Shown: piece after piece, positions 17,166-25,944 of the stretch
Numbering within the stretch: the first letter of the stretch is position 1
Layout: each line of letters begins with the position of its first letter
Origin: Catellatospora sichuanensis
GTDB taxonomy: Bacteria; Actinomycetota; Actinomycetes; Mycobacteriales; Micromonosporaceae
Assembly: GCF_007483665.1 (NCBI RefSeq)
Contig: NZ_VIQO01000049.1
Span: 1-64,000, forward strand
Direction: 5' to 3'
DNA length: 64,000 nucleotides
Made by a program: the position numbers and the translations under genes
Notes under the pieces: model-generated
What the model saw: the letters and a program-made list of their open reading frames with translations, nothing else
Told to the model about the DNA's origin: nothing
The model's database searches: none

Positions 17166-17777
17166 TTACTTCAGCCGGTCGAGGATCTGCTGCAGCGTGG
17201 CGATCTCGGCGGTCTGATCCTTCTCGATCTTCGCCGCGAGCTCCTTGGCCGCGCGGTCCGAGCCGTTGGCCTGCTCGGTCTTGGCCATCGTGATCGCACC
17301 CTGGTGGTGGGCGATCATCATGCGGACGAACTCGCGATCGAACGCCGCGCCCGACATGCCTTCCAGCGCGGCCATCTGCTCGTCGGTCATCATGCCGGGC
17401 ATCGACTGCATGTTGCCCATGTCGTGACCCGGCATGGCGGTCGGCTGACCCCACGCCTTGAGCCAGCTCTGCATGGTCTCGATCTCAGGGCCCTGCGCCG
17501 TCTTGATCTGCGTGGCGAGCTGGGCGACCTGCGGGTCGGCGGCCCTGGTCGCGGCGAGTTCGGACATGCGCACCGCCTGCTGGTGGTGCGGGATCATGGC
17601 CTGGGCGAACGTGACGTCTGCGGCGTTGTGGGCCGACCCGGCCGGGATCGACGGCGCCGGTGTGCCGCCGTGGCCGCTGTTGCCACCGTGCTCGCCAGCG
17701 GCCGAACAGCCGGCCGCGAACAGGGCAGCGGTGAGGGAGCCGGTCAGCAGCAGCCGCCGGACGATGTTCTTGTTCAT
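17166..17777 (-). CDS. DUF305 lipoprotein, copper-associated
   Basis: This 203-residue protein has a lipobox-type signal sequence (TGSLTAALFAAGCSA) and two DUF305 repeats, each with a paired-histidine motif: MIPHHQQAVRMSEL and MIAHHQGAITMAKT. The middle is Met/His-rich (MPGHDMGNMQSMPGMM), as expected of an extracytoplasmic Cu(I) binder. The start ATG 17777 follows GGAAGG. It is convergent with csoR and transcribed after the DUF6153-like gene. DUF305 proteins recur in copper and silver islands, but their exact role is unknown. A second copy lies at 24472. Confidence 0.88.
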   Translation of the reverse strand: MNKNIVRRLLLTGSLTAALFAAGCSAAGEHGGNSGHGGTPAPSIPAGSAHNAADVTFAQAMIPHHQQAVRMSELAATRAADPQVAQLATQIKTAQGPEIETMQSWLKAWGQPTAMPGHDMGNMQSMPGMMTDEQMAALEGMSGAAFDREFVRMMIAHHQGAITMAKTEQANGSDRAAKELAAKIEKDQTAEIATLQQILDRLK

Positions 17778-17851
17778 GGTTGAGCCTTCCATCGGTCTGC
17801 CGGACGTGAGGTGTTCCGTGCGGCCGCCACAGGTGGGCCGCAGGGGTCGTC

Positions 17852-18250
17852 TCACGTCCGAGACACCGACAGGCGGGCAAGGCGCAGGCGCAGCGGATCC
17901 ACCGCAGGCGGGCCGCGCGAGCAGGCGGACGCCGCTGCGGCCGGCCGTGGCGGATGGACGCGGCCGGCCGCTCGGCGCAGCCAGAACAGGGCGATCGCGA
18001 GCAGGGCCAGTGCCGACAGCACGGCCATGCAGACGCTGAAGGCCTGCCATGGCTGGTGGTCGCCGCAGCCGTGGCAGTCGTCCGGCTGGAACGCGGGGAC
18101 CGCTGTGGGCGCGGTGTGGCTGTAGGCGCCTGCCGCGTCGGGGTGGTGGGGGCCTGCGTGGGCTGCGTGGCCGAAGGTGTGCATGAGGGTGAGGCCGAAA
18201 AGCACTGCCATCAGCAGCACTCGCAGCGTCACCCGGTGCACGTCGGTCAC
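17852..18250 (-). CDS. DUF6153-like histidine-rich membrane protein
   Basis: GTG 18250 gives 132 residues. There is an N-terminal helix (LLMAVLFGLTLMHTFGHAA), a periplasmic loop with AAHAGPHHPDAAGAYSH and DDCHGCGDHQ, a second helix (MAVLSALALLAIALFWL), and a basic tail ending LRLARLSVSRT. The two-helix, His/Cys-loop layout and the terminal L-S-V-x-R-T match the DUF6153 family of actinobacterial copper islands. The loop probably binds metal outside the membrane. A degenerate CsoR box lies 78 bases upstream of the start. A paralogue is at 22493. Confidence 0.75.
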   Translation of the reverse strand: MTDVHRVTLRVLLMAVLFGLTLMHTFGHAAHAGPHHPDAAGAYSHTAPTAVPAFQPDDCHGCGDHQPWQAFSVCMAVLSALALLAIALFWLRRAAGRVHPPRPAAAASACSRGPPAVDPLRLRLARLSVSRT

Positions 18251-18327
18251 CTTTCCACCGTAGCCAACCCTCGCCCGCGCAGCGGGCGATCGCGTCTGCG
18301 GCCAGGGTGCCACGTGCTGCGGCCAGG

Positions 18328-18344
18328 ATACCGGCGGGGGGTAT
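18328..18344 (-). promoter_or_regulatory. Degenerate CsoR-type box
   Basis: ATACCGGCGGGGGGTAT resembles the other boxes with one imperfect half. It lies upstream of the DUF6153-like gene that starts at 18250 on the minus strand and is continued on that strand by TATCCT, a possible -10. Confidence 0.55.
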
Positions 18345-18483
18345 CTTCGGCGACGAGCAGGCGCTTCGTCGACCGGCCGGTGTTCGACGGCCGGCTCGCC
18401 GCCGGTCGCCGTACACCGGTGACAGCGTGGCCTGCGGGGAAGAGGTGTTCGGTGTGACGACGGCCATCGCCGCCCGCTAGCCA

Positions 18484-18534
18484 CACCCCCCGGGGGTATG
18501 TTACGGTGCCGTGAGAGATACCCCGTGGGGGTAT
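18484..18534 (+). promoter_or_regulatory. Tandem CsoR operators before copZ
   Basis: Box 1, CACCCCCCGGGGGTAT (18484-18499), overlaps a TATGTT -10 element at 18497-18502. Box 2, ATACCCCGTGGGGGTAT (18518-18534), lies in the short leader, followed by GGAGGG and ATG 18553. Two boxes suggest tight repression of the copZ-YtkA-copA operon. Confidence 0.85.
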
Positions 18535-18552
18535 CGCGTGGAGGGAGTTGTG

Positions 18553-18765
18553 ATGGAGACCGTCTACACCGTCAAGGGAATGACCTGCGGGCACTGCGTG
18601 AACTCGGTCAGCGCCGAAGTCGGCAAGATCGACGGCGTGACCGGCGTACAGGTCGACCTGGCGACCGGTGCGGTCACCGTGACCAGCACCGAGCCGCTGC
18701 AGCAGACCGCGGTCGCCGCCGCGGTCGACGAGGCAGGCTACGAACTGATCGGAGCACAGTCATGA
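18553..18765 (+). CDS. copZ: CopZ copper chaperone
   Basis: This single 70-residue HMA domain has the loop KGMTCGHCVNSV, where the CxxC binds Cu(I). It also has the conserved beta-alpha repeats (GVTGVQVDLATGAVTV, AVDEAGYEL). A strong GGAGGG site precedes ATG 18553. The stop overlaps the next start (ATGA), so it is the first cistron of a tightly coupled operon with a periplasmic protein and CopA. It delivers copper to CopA or to CsoR. Confidence 0.95.
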   Translation: METVYTVKGMTCGHCVNSVSAEVGKIDGVTGVQVDLATGAVTVTSTEPLQQTAVAAAVDEAGYELIGAQS

Positions 18766-19721
18766 ACACCCCGCTCAAGCTGAGCCTGTACGGGCTCGGC
18801 CTGGCCGCGGTCTTCGCAGCGTCGCTCGGGGCCGGCCACCTGGCCGGCCCCGGCTCCGCCGCCGACAACCCCCAGCCGGCGAGCCCGGCGCACGGCGGCC
18901 ACGCCGCCACACCTGCCGCCCCGCAGCCGGCCGAGGTGCCCGGCGGGTTGCAGACCGCCGAGGACGGCTACCGGCTGCAGCCGCTGACCACCGCCCTGTC
19001 CACCCAGTCCCCCACCGCGCTGCGGTTTGCGGTCCTGGGCCCGGACGGCAAGCCCGTCACCGCCTACACGCCCACCCACGACAAGGACCTGCACCTGATC
19101 GTCGTGCGACGGGACCTGACCGATTTCCAGCACGTCCACCCGACGCTGGGTCCCGACGGCGTGTGGCAGATCGACCTGAAGGCGCCGGCCGCCGGGCAGT
19201 ACCGGCTGTTCGCCGACTTCCAGCCCGCCGGCCGCGACCAGTCGCTGACCCTCGGCGTGGACCTGCCCGCCGCAGGTGACTATCAGCCGCAGCCGCTGCC
19301 CGCGCCCGCACGCACGGCCACCGTCGACGGCTACACCATCACCTTCGACGGCGACCTGGTGCCCGGCACCTCGTCGAAACTGACCCTGTCCGTGACCAAG
19401 GACGGCGTGCCGGTCACCGACCTGCAGCCGTATTTGGCCGCCTACGGGCACCTGGTCGCGCTGCGTGACGGCGACTTGGCCTACCTGCACGTACACCCCG
19501 ACGGCACACCCGGCGACGGCCGCACCGCCGCCGGACCTCAGATCGTTTTCCACGCCGAGGTCCCCTCCGCCGGGGCTTACCGGCTGTTCCTGGACTTCCA
19601 GCACGCCGGCGTCGTACGCACCGCCTCGTTCACCGCGGTGGCCGGGCAGGCCGCCGCACCGGCGCCCGCGCCCAGCGCCGCGGCGCCCAGCCCGTCGCAC
19701 GGACACGAAGGAGGGCACTGA
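18762..19721 (+). CDS. Exported protein with two YtkA-like HVHP repeats
   Basis: The 319-residue product has an N-terminal signal/anchor helix ([17 protein letters not shown]) and a short His-bearing linker. Two related beta domains follow: one with [19 protein letters not shown] (about residue 110), the other with [19 protein letters not shown] (about residue 235). The HVHP motifs are plausible metal sites, and the fold resembles YtkA/FixH-type domains. The tail is Ala/Pro-rich with a final HGHEGGH. It overlaps copZ and copA by 4 and 1 bases, so it is made with them. An extracytoplasmic copper-binding role is inferred from context. Confidence 0.75.
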   Translation: MNTPLKLSLYGLGLAAVFAASLGAGHLAGPGSAADNPQPASPAHGGHAATPAAPQPAEVPGGLQTAEDGYRLQPLTTALSTQSPTALRFAVLGPDGKPVTAYTPTHDKDLHLIVVRRDLTDFQHVHPTLGPDGVWQIDLKAPAAGQYRLFADFQPAGRDQSLTLGVDLPAAGDYQPQPLPAPARTATVDGYTITFDGDLVPGTSSKLTLSVTKDGVPVTDLQPYLAAYGHLVALRDGDLAYLHVHPDGTPGDGRTAAGPQIVFHAEVPSAGAYRLFLDFQHAGVVRTASFTAVAGQAAAPAPAPSAAAPSPSHGHEGGH

Positions 19722-21979
19722 TGAGCACCGACAGCAAGCCGCTCACCTACGCCACCCAGCAGATCGAGCTCGCCATCGGCGGCATGACCTGCGCCTCCTG
19801 CGCCGCGCGGATCGAGAAGAAGCTCAACCGCATGGACGGTGTGTCCGCCACGGTCAACTACGCCACCGAGAAGGCGTCAGTGACGTTCCCCGACACGCTG
19901 TCACCCGATGACCTGATCGCCACAGTGCAGGCCACCGGCTACACCGCCGCCGTACCGACACCCCCGCAAGCCGAACCCGACCAGCAGGCCGCACCGGCAG
20001 ACGAGCTCGCCGGGCTGCGCCGACGCCTATGGAAATCGCTGGTCCTGGCGGTGCCGGTCGTGGTCCTGGCAATGGTCCCGGCGTGGCAGTTCACGAACTG
20101 GCAGTGGCTGTCGCTGACCCTGGCCGCACCGGTCGTGGTCTACGGCGGCGCGCCGTTCCACCGTGCCGCGTGGGTCAACCTGCGCCACGGGGCCGCGACC
20201 ATGGACACGCTGATCTCCGTGGGGACCCTGGCCGCGTTCGGGTGGTCGCTGTGGGCGCTGTTCTTCGGCACCGCGGGCACGCCCGGCATGACGCACCCGT
20301 TCAGCCTGTCGATCTCCCGCAGCGACGGCTCCGGCAACATCTACCTCGAGGTCGCTGCTGCGGTCACCGTGTTCATCCTCGCCGGCCGGTTCTTCGAGGC
20401 CCGGTCCAAGCGCCGCGCCGGCGCGGCCCTGCGGGCGCTGCTCGAACTGGGCGCCAAGGACGTCATCGTCCTGCGTGACGGCCGCGAGCAGCGCATCCCC
20501 GTGGCGCAGCTGGCCGTCGGAGACAGTTTTGTGGTCCGGCCCGGGGAGAAGATCGCCACCGACGGCCTTGTCGCCGACGGCAGTTCGGCGGTGGATGCCT
20601 CGATGCTGACCGGTGAGTCGGTGCCGGTCGAGGTCGGTCCCGGTGACTCCGTGGTCGGCGCGACCGTCAACGTCGGCGGGCGGCTGGTCGTGCAGGCGAC
20701 CCGGGTCGGTGCCGACACGCAGTTGGCGCAGATGGCGCGGCTGGTCGAGCAGGCCCAGACCGGCAAGGCGGCCGTGCAGCGGCTGGCTGACCGGATCTCG
20801 GCGGTGTTCGTCCCGATCGTCATCGCCCTGGCGGTCGCGACGCTGGGGTACTGGCTGGGCACCGGCAACGGTGTTGCGGCGGCGTTCACTGCCGCGGTCG
20901 CCGTGCTGATCATCGCGTGCCCCTGCGCGCTGGGGCTGGCGACGCCGACGGCGCTGCTGGTCGGCACCGGCCGCGGCGCGCAGCTGGGCATCCTCATCAA
21001 GGGTCCCGAGGTGCTCGAGTCCACCCGGCGGGTCGACACCGTCGTGCTGGACAAGACCGGCACCGTCACCACTGGCCGGATGACCCTGGTCGACGTCGTC
21101 ATCGCCGACGGCACCGACCGGGCCACCGCGCTGCGGCTGGCCGGCGCGGCCGAGGCCGCTTCCGAGCACCCGATCGCTCAGGCCATCGCCGCCGCGGCGG
21201 CCGAAGACGGGGACCTGCCGCCGGTGTCCGGGTTCGCCAACACCCAAGGCCTGGGTGTCACCGGCACCGTCGAGGGCACTGCGGTGGTCGTGGGCCGGGC
21301 GGCGTTGCTGGCCGAGCACGGTCTGAGCGTGCCTGCCGAGCTCGACGCCGCCCGCCAGATCGCGGAGCAGGCCGGGCGCACGGCGGTGCTGGCCGGCTGG
21401 GATGGTGCCGCACGTGCGGTGTTCGCGGTCGCCGACGTGGTCAAGCCGACCAGCGCCGCCGCGGTCGCCGGGCTGCGGGCGCTGGGGTTGACGCCGGTGC
21501 TGTTGACCGGGGACAACACCACGGTCGCCAAGGCGATCGCGGCCGAGGTCGGCATCGAGCAGGTGATCGCCGAGGTCATGCCCGCAGACAAGGTCGAGGT
21601 CGTCAAGCGGCTGCAGGGCGAGGGCAAGGTCGTGGCGATGGTCGGTGACGGCGTCAACGACGCCGCCGCCCTGGCCCAGGCCGACCTCGGGCTGGCGATG
21701 GGCACCGGCACCGACGCCGCGATCGAGGCCGCCGACCTGACCCTGGTCCGCGGCGACCTGATGGCCGCGGTCGACGCGATCCGGCTGTCGCGGCGCACCC
21801 TGGCGACGATCAAGACGAACCTGTTCTGGGCGTTCGCCTACAACGTCGCCGCCCTGCCCCTGGCGGCGCTGGGGCTGCTGAATCCGATGATCGCCGGTGC
21901 GGCGATGGCCTTGTCGTCGGTGTTCGTGGTGTCCAACAGCCTGCGGCTGCGCGGCTTCACCACCGTCACCGCACGCTGA
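19721..21979 (+). CDS. copA: CopA Cu(I)-exporting P1B-1 ATPase
   Basis: This 752-residue pump has one N-terminal HMA domain ([12 protein letters not shown], Cys24 and Cys27), membrane motif [14 protein letters not shown] (C400-P-C402) and phosphorylation site [10 protein letters not shown] at Asp443. It also has the SEHPIAQAI (HP) motif, [15 protein letters not shown], and the late-helix signatures [12 protein letters not shown] and [15 protein letters not shown] expected of P1B-1. It exports Cu(I) from the cytoplasm. The one-base overlap with the preceding gene shows operon membership under the twin CsoR boxes at 18.5 kb. Length and motifs are complete. Confidence 0.97.
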   Translation: MSTDSKPLTYATQQIELAIGGMTCASCAARIEKKLNRMDGVSATVNYATEKASVTFPDTLSPDDLIATVQATGYTAAVPTPPQAEPDQQAAPADELAGLRRRLWKSLVLAVPVVVLAMVPAWQFTNWQWLSLTLAAPVVVYGGAPFHRAAWVNLRHGAATMDTLISVGTLAAFGWSLWALFFGTAGTPGMTHPFSLSISRSDGSGNIYLEVAAAVTVFILAGRFFEARSKRRAGAALRALLELGAKDVIVLRDGREQRIPVAQLAVGDSFVVRPGEKIATDGLVADGSSAVDASMLTGESVPVEVGPGDSVVGATVNVGGRLVVQATRVGADTQLAQMARLVEQAQTGKAAVQRLADRISAVFVPIVIALAVATLGYWLGTGNGVAAAFTAAVAVLIIACPCALGLATPTALLVGTGRGAQLGILIKGPEVLESTRRVDTVVLDKTGTVTTGRMTLVDVVIADGTDRATALRLAGAAEAASEHPIAQAIAAAAAEDGDLPPVSGFANTQGLGVTGTVEGTAVVVGRAALLAEHGLSVPAELDAARQIAEQAGRTAVLAGWDGAARAVFAVADVVKPTSAAAVAGLRALGLTPVLLTGDNTTVAKAIAAEVGIEQVIAEVMPADKVEVVKRLQGEGKVVAMVGDGVNDAAALAQADLGLAMGTGTDAAIEAADLTLVRGDLMAAVDAIRLSRRTLATIKTNLFWAFAYNVAALPLAALGLLNPMIAGAAMALSSVFVVSNSLRLRGFTTVTAR

Positions 21980-22047
21980 CCCACCGCTGGTGGCACCGCC
22001 TGTAGGGGCGATGCCACCAGCCCGCATTTACGAGAGGCGAACCGACG

Positions 22048-22440
22048 ATGCCGACCCCCCTCGACGCTGCGGGTACATGCCGGGTGGTGCTGTGCCGGGG
22101 CTGCTGCTGCGGCACCGTCAGCAAGCATCCCGACACCGACCACCAGCAGCAGGCCGAGCAGCTGCGCCAAGCCCCCGGCGTCGACCTGACCGTCACCGGC
22201 TGCCTGGGTAACTGCGAGCGCAGCAACACCGTCGTGGTGGCGCCCAGCAGAGCTGGGCGAGCCGCGGGCGGGCGGGCGACGTGGTTCGGACGCATCCTCG
22301 ACCCGCAGTCGACACAGTCCCTGGCGCAGTGGATCGCCGCCGGCGGCCCTGGCCTGGCCGAGATCCCGGCTGAGTTGGCCGAACGGGCGCAGCCGCCGGG
22401 TCGGCGCCTGGACGCTGAGCAGCGTGCCGGCGCACGCTGA
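22048..22440 (+). CDS. Thioredoxin-like [2Fe-2S] ferredoxin protein
   Basis: This 130-residue soluble protein has cysteine spacing CRVVLCRGCCCGT early and VTGCLGNCERSNTVVV later, as in the (2Fe-2S) ferredoxin fold related to NuoE. The motif HPDTDHQQQAEQL and the WFGRIL stretch are typical of small actinobacterial members. The electron partner is unknown. It follows copA by 68 bases on the same strand, so it may be co-transcribed. A role in redox repair or in sensing during copper stress, which damages Fe-S clusters, is inference. Confidence 0.75.
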   Translation: MPTPLDAAGTCRVVLCRGCCCGTVSKHPDTDHQQQAEQLRQAPGVDLTVTGCLGNCERSNTVVVAPSRAGRAAGGRATWFGRILDPQSTQSLAQWIAAGGPGLAEIPAELAERAQPPGRRLDAEQRAGAR

Positions 22441-22492
22441 CGCACCGCCCCGGCCCAGCCCCGCCGGCCGGGGCGCACCGTATCCTTGCGGG

Positions 22493-22879
22493 GTGCAGCA
22501 CTTTACGACACGACCGGCGGGCAAACCGCTGCGTGTCGTGCTGGTCGCGCTGCTGCTGGCCGGGCTCGGGCTGTGGCAGTCCTGGCAGTGCACCGACGAC
22601 ATGGCACCACTGATGATGCCGGCGGCGATTGCCGCCGGCACCGGTTCACACGTGCACGGCGGTGCCCACGAGCAGGTTCCGGCCGACGACGGCGGCCACG
22701 GCGGCCTGGTCGTTGCGTGCATGAGCGTGCTGGCCGCGGTCGCCGGTGCGCTGCTGCTGATGGGTGCGCCACGACGGCTGCTGGTGATGATCGCCCGTGC
22801 CGTACAGATGCTGCTACGCCCGATCGGGCCGCTGCCGCGTGCGGCGACGCTCGCGCAGTTGTGCGTCCTGCGCACGTAG
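22493..22879 (+). CDS. DUF6153-like membrane protein (second copy)
   Basis: GTG 22493 gives 128 residues: a first helix (VVLVALLLAGLGLWQSWQC), a His-bearing loop (GSHVHGGAHEQVP...GGHGG), a second helix (CMSVLAAVAGALLLMGAP), and a tail ending LAQLCVLRT. The layout and C-terminal L-C-V-L-R-T parallel the protein at 17852-18250. No strong ribosome site is seen. It lies in the copper island between the ferredoxin-like and UreH-type genes. A membrane-anchored extracytoplasmic metal buffer is the best guess. Confidence 0.65.
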   Translation: MQHFTTRPAGKPLRVVLVALLLAGLGLWQSWQCTDDMAPLMMPAAIAAGTGSHVHGGAHEQVPADDGGHGGLVVACMSVLAAVAGALLLMGAPRRLLVMIARAVQMLLRPIGPLPRAATLAQLCVLRT

Positions 22880-22960
22880 GAGAAACCCGCCCCAAAACAT
22901 CTATTCCAATGGATGCGTTGTTGTCGGTTTCATTCCTCGCGCGAAAGGTTTTCTCTCACA

Positions 22961-24046
22961 GTGTCGACAAGTCTGTTCTCCGTGCTGCTGCTGGGCCTGC
23001 TGGCCGGCGGCGTGTCCTGCGCCGCCGTACAAGGCGGCCTGCTGGCAGGCCTGGTCTCCCGCCAGCGCCAACCTGTCACCACAGGCCCGCGCCCCCGCGG
23101 CGCCGCCCCGGCCCCCACCCCCGGCATCGGTGACGACCTCGCCCCCGTCGGCGGGTTCCTGGCCGGCAAACTCGCCTCCCACACCCTACTCGGCGCACTG
23201 CTCGGCGCGGTCGGCACCGCCGTCGAGCTCGGGGTGCACCTGCGTGCCATGGTCCAGATCGGCGCCGGCCTACTGATCATCGCCATGGGCCTGGGGCAGC
23301 TCGGCGTCAGAGCGTTCAGCGGCCTGACCTTCACTCCCCCTGCCTCGTGGACCCGCCTGGTCCGCGGCCGCGCCCGCTCCCAGTCCGCGCTCGCCCCGGC
23401 GGTGCTCGGCGTGACCAGCGTCCTCATCCCGTGCGGGGTGACGCTGTCGGTCATGGCCCTGGCGGTCACGTCCGGGTCGCCGTGGCAGGGTGCGCTGATC
23501 ATGGCCGTGTTCGTCATCGGTACCGCGCCGCTGTTCACCGTGCTCGGCTACGCCGCCGCCCGTGCCCGCCGCGCCGCCGGCGCGTGGGCCAAGCGCCTAG
23601 CGGTCGCGACCGGCGTGGTCGTCCTGGCGCTGGGCGCCTACACCCTCAACGGCGGCCTTGAGCTGTCCGGGTCCCCGATCGCCGCCAGCAATGTCGCCTA
23701 CGCTCTCGGCCTGTCCGGCGACGCACCCGCGGAGGTCACCGGGCCGCGGGTCACCGTCGACGGCGGGCAGCAGACCGTGATCGTCACCGCGCAGACCGGG
23801 GCCTACACCCCGAACAATCTCGAGGTCGCCGCCGGGCTGCCCACCACCCTGATCGTCCGCTCGGACAAGGCGCAGGGCTGCGTGCGCTCGTTCGTGATCC
23901 CCAGCCGGGGCGTCGAGAAGATCCTTCCGGTCAATGGCGACACCCGCATCGACCTCGGCGTCCTCGAACCAGGCCGGTTGGCGTACTCCTGCGGCATGGG
24001 CATGTACACCGGCCGCCTGACCGTCACCCAGAAGGCGACGTCATGA
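22961..24046 (+). CDS. UreH/TauE-type membrane protein fused to a cupredoxin domain
   Basis: This 361-residue protein has six or so helices in its first 260 residues, beginning VLLLGLLAGGVSCAAVQGGLL and including GVTSVLIPCGVTLSVMALAV. That is the COG2836 sulfite-exporter/UreH-like (DsbD-related) pattern with paired helix cysteines. After SGSPIAASN a cupredoxin-like domain follows, with GAYTPNNLEVAAGLPTTL, a conserved CVRSF and the copper-site SCGMGMYTG. Such fusions accompany copper ATPases and probably move or hold copper or electrons at the outer face. GTG 22961 was chosen because the helix starts there. Its stop overlaps the HMA gene. Confidence 0.85.
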   Translation: MSTSLFSVLLLGLLAGGVSCAAVQGGLLAGLVSRQRQPVTTGPRPRGAAPAPTPGIGDDLAPVGGFLAGKLASHTLLGALLGAVGTAVELGVHLRAMVQIGAGLLIIAMGLGQLGVRAFSGLTFTPPASWTRLVRGRARSQSALAPAVLGVTSVLIPCGVTLSVMALAVTSGSPWQGALIMAVFVIGTAPLFTVLGYAAARARRAAGAWAKRLAVATGVVVLALGAYTLNGGLELSGSPIAASNVAYALGLSGDAPAEVTGPRVTVDGGQQTVIVTAQTGAYTPNNLEVAAGLPTTLIVRSDKAQGCVRSFVIPSRGVEKILPVNGDTRIDLGVLEPGRLAYSCGMGMYTGRLTVTQKATS

Positions 24047-24264
24047 CCACCTTCACTTTCACCGTCACCGGGATGCACTGCGCCAGCTGCGGCCTGCTCA
24101 TCGACGAAACCCTCGAAGAGGAGGTCCCCGGCGTGCGCCGCGCCGAGACCAGCGTGCGCAAGCACCGCACGGTCGTGACCGCCGACGACGACCTCGACCC
24201 GGCCGTCATCGCCGCCGCGATCACCGCCGCCGGTTATCCCGCGACCCTGACGGCCACGGCCTGA
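24043..24264 (+). CDS. Small HMA-domain protein
   Basis: The 73-residue HMA domain has the loop TGMHCASCGLLIDETLEE, where His replaces the usual Thr before CxxC, and EVPGVRRAETSV typical of the second strand region. It overlaps the preceding UreH-cupredoxin gene by four bases (ATGA). In some genomes these two are one polypeptide, so the pair likely works together, the HMA domain loading copper onto the membrane partner. Confidence 0.88.
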   Translation: MTTFTFTVTGMHCASCGLLIDETLEEEVPGVRRAETSVRKHRTVVTADDDLDPAVIAAAITAAGYPATLTATA

Positions 24265-24471
24265 CCGATCCGGCGGCGCCGCCGGTGACCTGACACGGTC
24301 GGCATCCCAGTGCCGGTGGCGGCCCAGCGGCCGTCACCGGCACCGCCACGCCGGCCGGGACGCCGACCCCGCCGACCGTCGAACCGCCACCAGTTACCGC
24401 AAAGCGCCATTAGCGCGCTCCTATCCGGCTTAACGTGGTCGAGGTTGCTGGACACGCCTGGAGGGGTCGAC

Positions 24472-25107
24472 ATGAGTTCTGCTGTCCGCATGATGGCGGT
24501 CACCACCGCGGTGCTGCTGAGCGCCAGTGCACTGTCCGGCTGCGGCGCCAGCACGCAGACCACGCCGTCCACGCATGTTCCCGCGGCCGTGCAGCCGAGC
24601 CCGACGCAGCAGTTCAATGACATCGACGTCCAGTTCGTCCAGCAGATGATCGTCCACCACCAGCAGGCGCTGATGATGGCCCAGATGGCCGCCGACAAAG
24701 CCGCCGACGCCGACGTCAAGCAGCTCGCCGTCGAGATCGAGCAGGAGCAGACGCCTGAGATCGAGCAGATGAGCACGTCGCTTGCGCAGTGGGGCAAGCC
24801 GGCACCGTCGATGGGGCCGGGCATGGCGATGCCGTCTATGCCGATGGGCCCCGGCATGATGCCGTCGATGGGCCCGATGCCCGACATGGGCCAGATGCAG
24901 AACATGGCCGGCGAGCAGTTCGACCGGATGTTCCTGCAGATGATGATCGCCCACCACGAAGGCGCGGTCGCGATGGCCGAGGCCGAGATCGCCGGTGGTG
25001 CGGACCCGGCCGTCATGCAGCTGGCGGAGAAGATCCAGGCCAGTCAGAGCGCCCAGATCGAACAGATGCGCCAGATGCTGGGCGCCACGCCCAGCCCCAC
25101 CAGCTGA
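24472..25107 (+). CDS. DUF305 lipoprotein with methionine-rich insert
   Basis: ATG 24472 follows GGAGG. The 211 residues start with a lipobox signal (VLLSASALSGCGAS) and contain two DUF305 repeats with MIVHHQQALMMAQM and MIAHHEGAVAMAEA. Between them is a Met/Pro-rich segment with repeated PGM and PSM motifs, a common soft-metal binding design. It is a paralogue of the protein at 17166-17777 but with a longer Met tract. It stands alone, 207 bases after the HMA gene, in the copper island. Confidence 0.88.
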   Translation: MSSAVRMMAVTTAVLLSASALSGCGASTQTTPSTHVPAAVQPSPTQQFNDIDVQFVQQMIVHHQQALMMAQMAADKAADADVKQLAVEIEQEQTPEIEQMSTSLAQWGKPAPSMGPGMAMPSMPMGPGMMPSMGPMPDMGQMQNMAGEQFDRMFLQMMIAHHEGAVAMAEAEIAGGADPAVMQLAEKIQASQSAQIEQMRQMLGATPSPTS

Positions 25108-25325
25108 CCTCACATGCGGCTGCCCAACCAGATTCCATCCGATGCTGGCGCTTGCACCATCTTGCGCGGTTCGACGGCTTCGGCAAGGTGCCGATGCGCG
25201 AGCAGTCAGGACTGCCCGGCGTCTCCTGCCGCCGCACCGGCATTCCGTCAGACTCGCCCTGTTCATGCGCATAGAAGACGATCCGCGCGGGTATAGGTGC
25301 GGCCGTACCGATCGAAGGAGACGCC

Positions 25326-25733
25326 ATGACCAACGTGACCATGCCCATGCTCGAGACGTACCCGCTGGAGATCAACCTCGACCGGCGCCAGCTCGCCGCC
25401 GCGATCGACTCGCTGATCTCGTGCAGCGAGGCGTGCACCGCATGTGCTGACGCCTGCCTGAGCGAGCCGATGATCGCCGAGCTGGCCAAGTGCATCCGCA
25501 CCAACCTCGACTGCGCCGACATCTGCCAGGCCACCGCCCGCGTGCTGTCACGGCACACCGGCTACGACGCCAACATCAGCCGCACCCTGCTGGAGGCGTG
25601 CGTCATGGCCTGCCGCACCTGCGCCGACGAATGCGAGCGCCACGCCGACATGCACGAGCACTGCCGCATCTGCGCGCAGGCGTGCCGGGACTGCGAGGCT
25701 GCCTGCCAGCAGCTGCTGGCAGCGATGAAGTGA
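25326..25733 (+). CDS. csp3: Four-helix-bundle copper storage protein (Csp, DUF326)
   Basis: The 135-residue protein has 16 cysteines spaced C-x2/3-C along amphipathic helices (SCSEACTACADAC, KCIRTNLDCADIC, ACVMACRTCADEC, HCRICAQACRDCEAAC) and no other cysteines. In Csp proteins these thiols line the bundle core and store many Cu(I) ions. No signal peptide is present, so it is the cytosolic Csp3 type. ATG 25326 is preceded by GAAGGAG. It completes the island: sensor, chaperones, pumps, extracytoplasmic binders and a storage protein. The gene symbol is by family resemblance. Confidence 0.88.
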   Translation: MTNVTMPMLETYPLEINLDRRQLAAAIDSLISCSEACTACADACLSEPMIAELAKCIRTNLDCADICQATARVLSRHTGYDANISRTLLEACVMACRTCADECERHADMHEHCRICAQACRDCEAACQQLLAAMK

Positions 25734-25944
25734 GGCGTCGTCGGTTCGGCTGAAAGGACGGGCTGCTGGCTGGCGGACAGTGCTGGACAGCGACCATTTG
25801 TGACCGTGACACTGAGTCGGCAGCCGGTCGTGGTGTTGTGCTGCCTGTCGCAGACCGACGCCGTTCTCCCTTGTCCACGCTCGGCGAGTGTTTGGGCGAG
25901 CCGGTCCCCGCTTCATCGGTGGGTGGGACAACGCGGAGCAGTCG

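Noticed and set aside
20027-22027. 666-codon minus-strand frame opposite copA
   Set aside because: It is composed almost wholly of Gly, Arg, Asp, Gln and His and is a shadow of copA.
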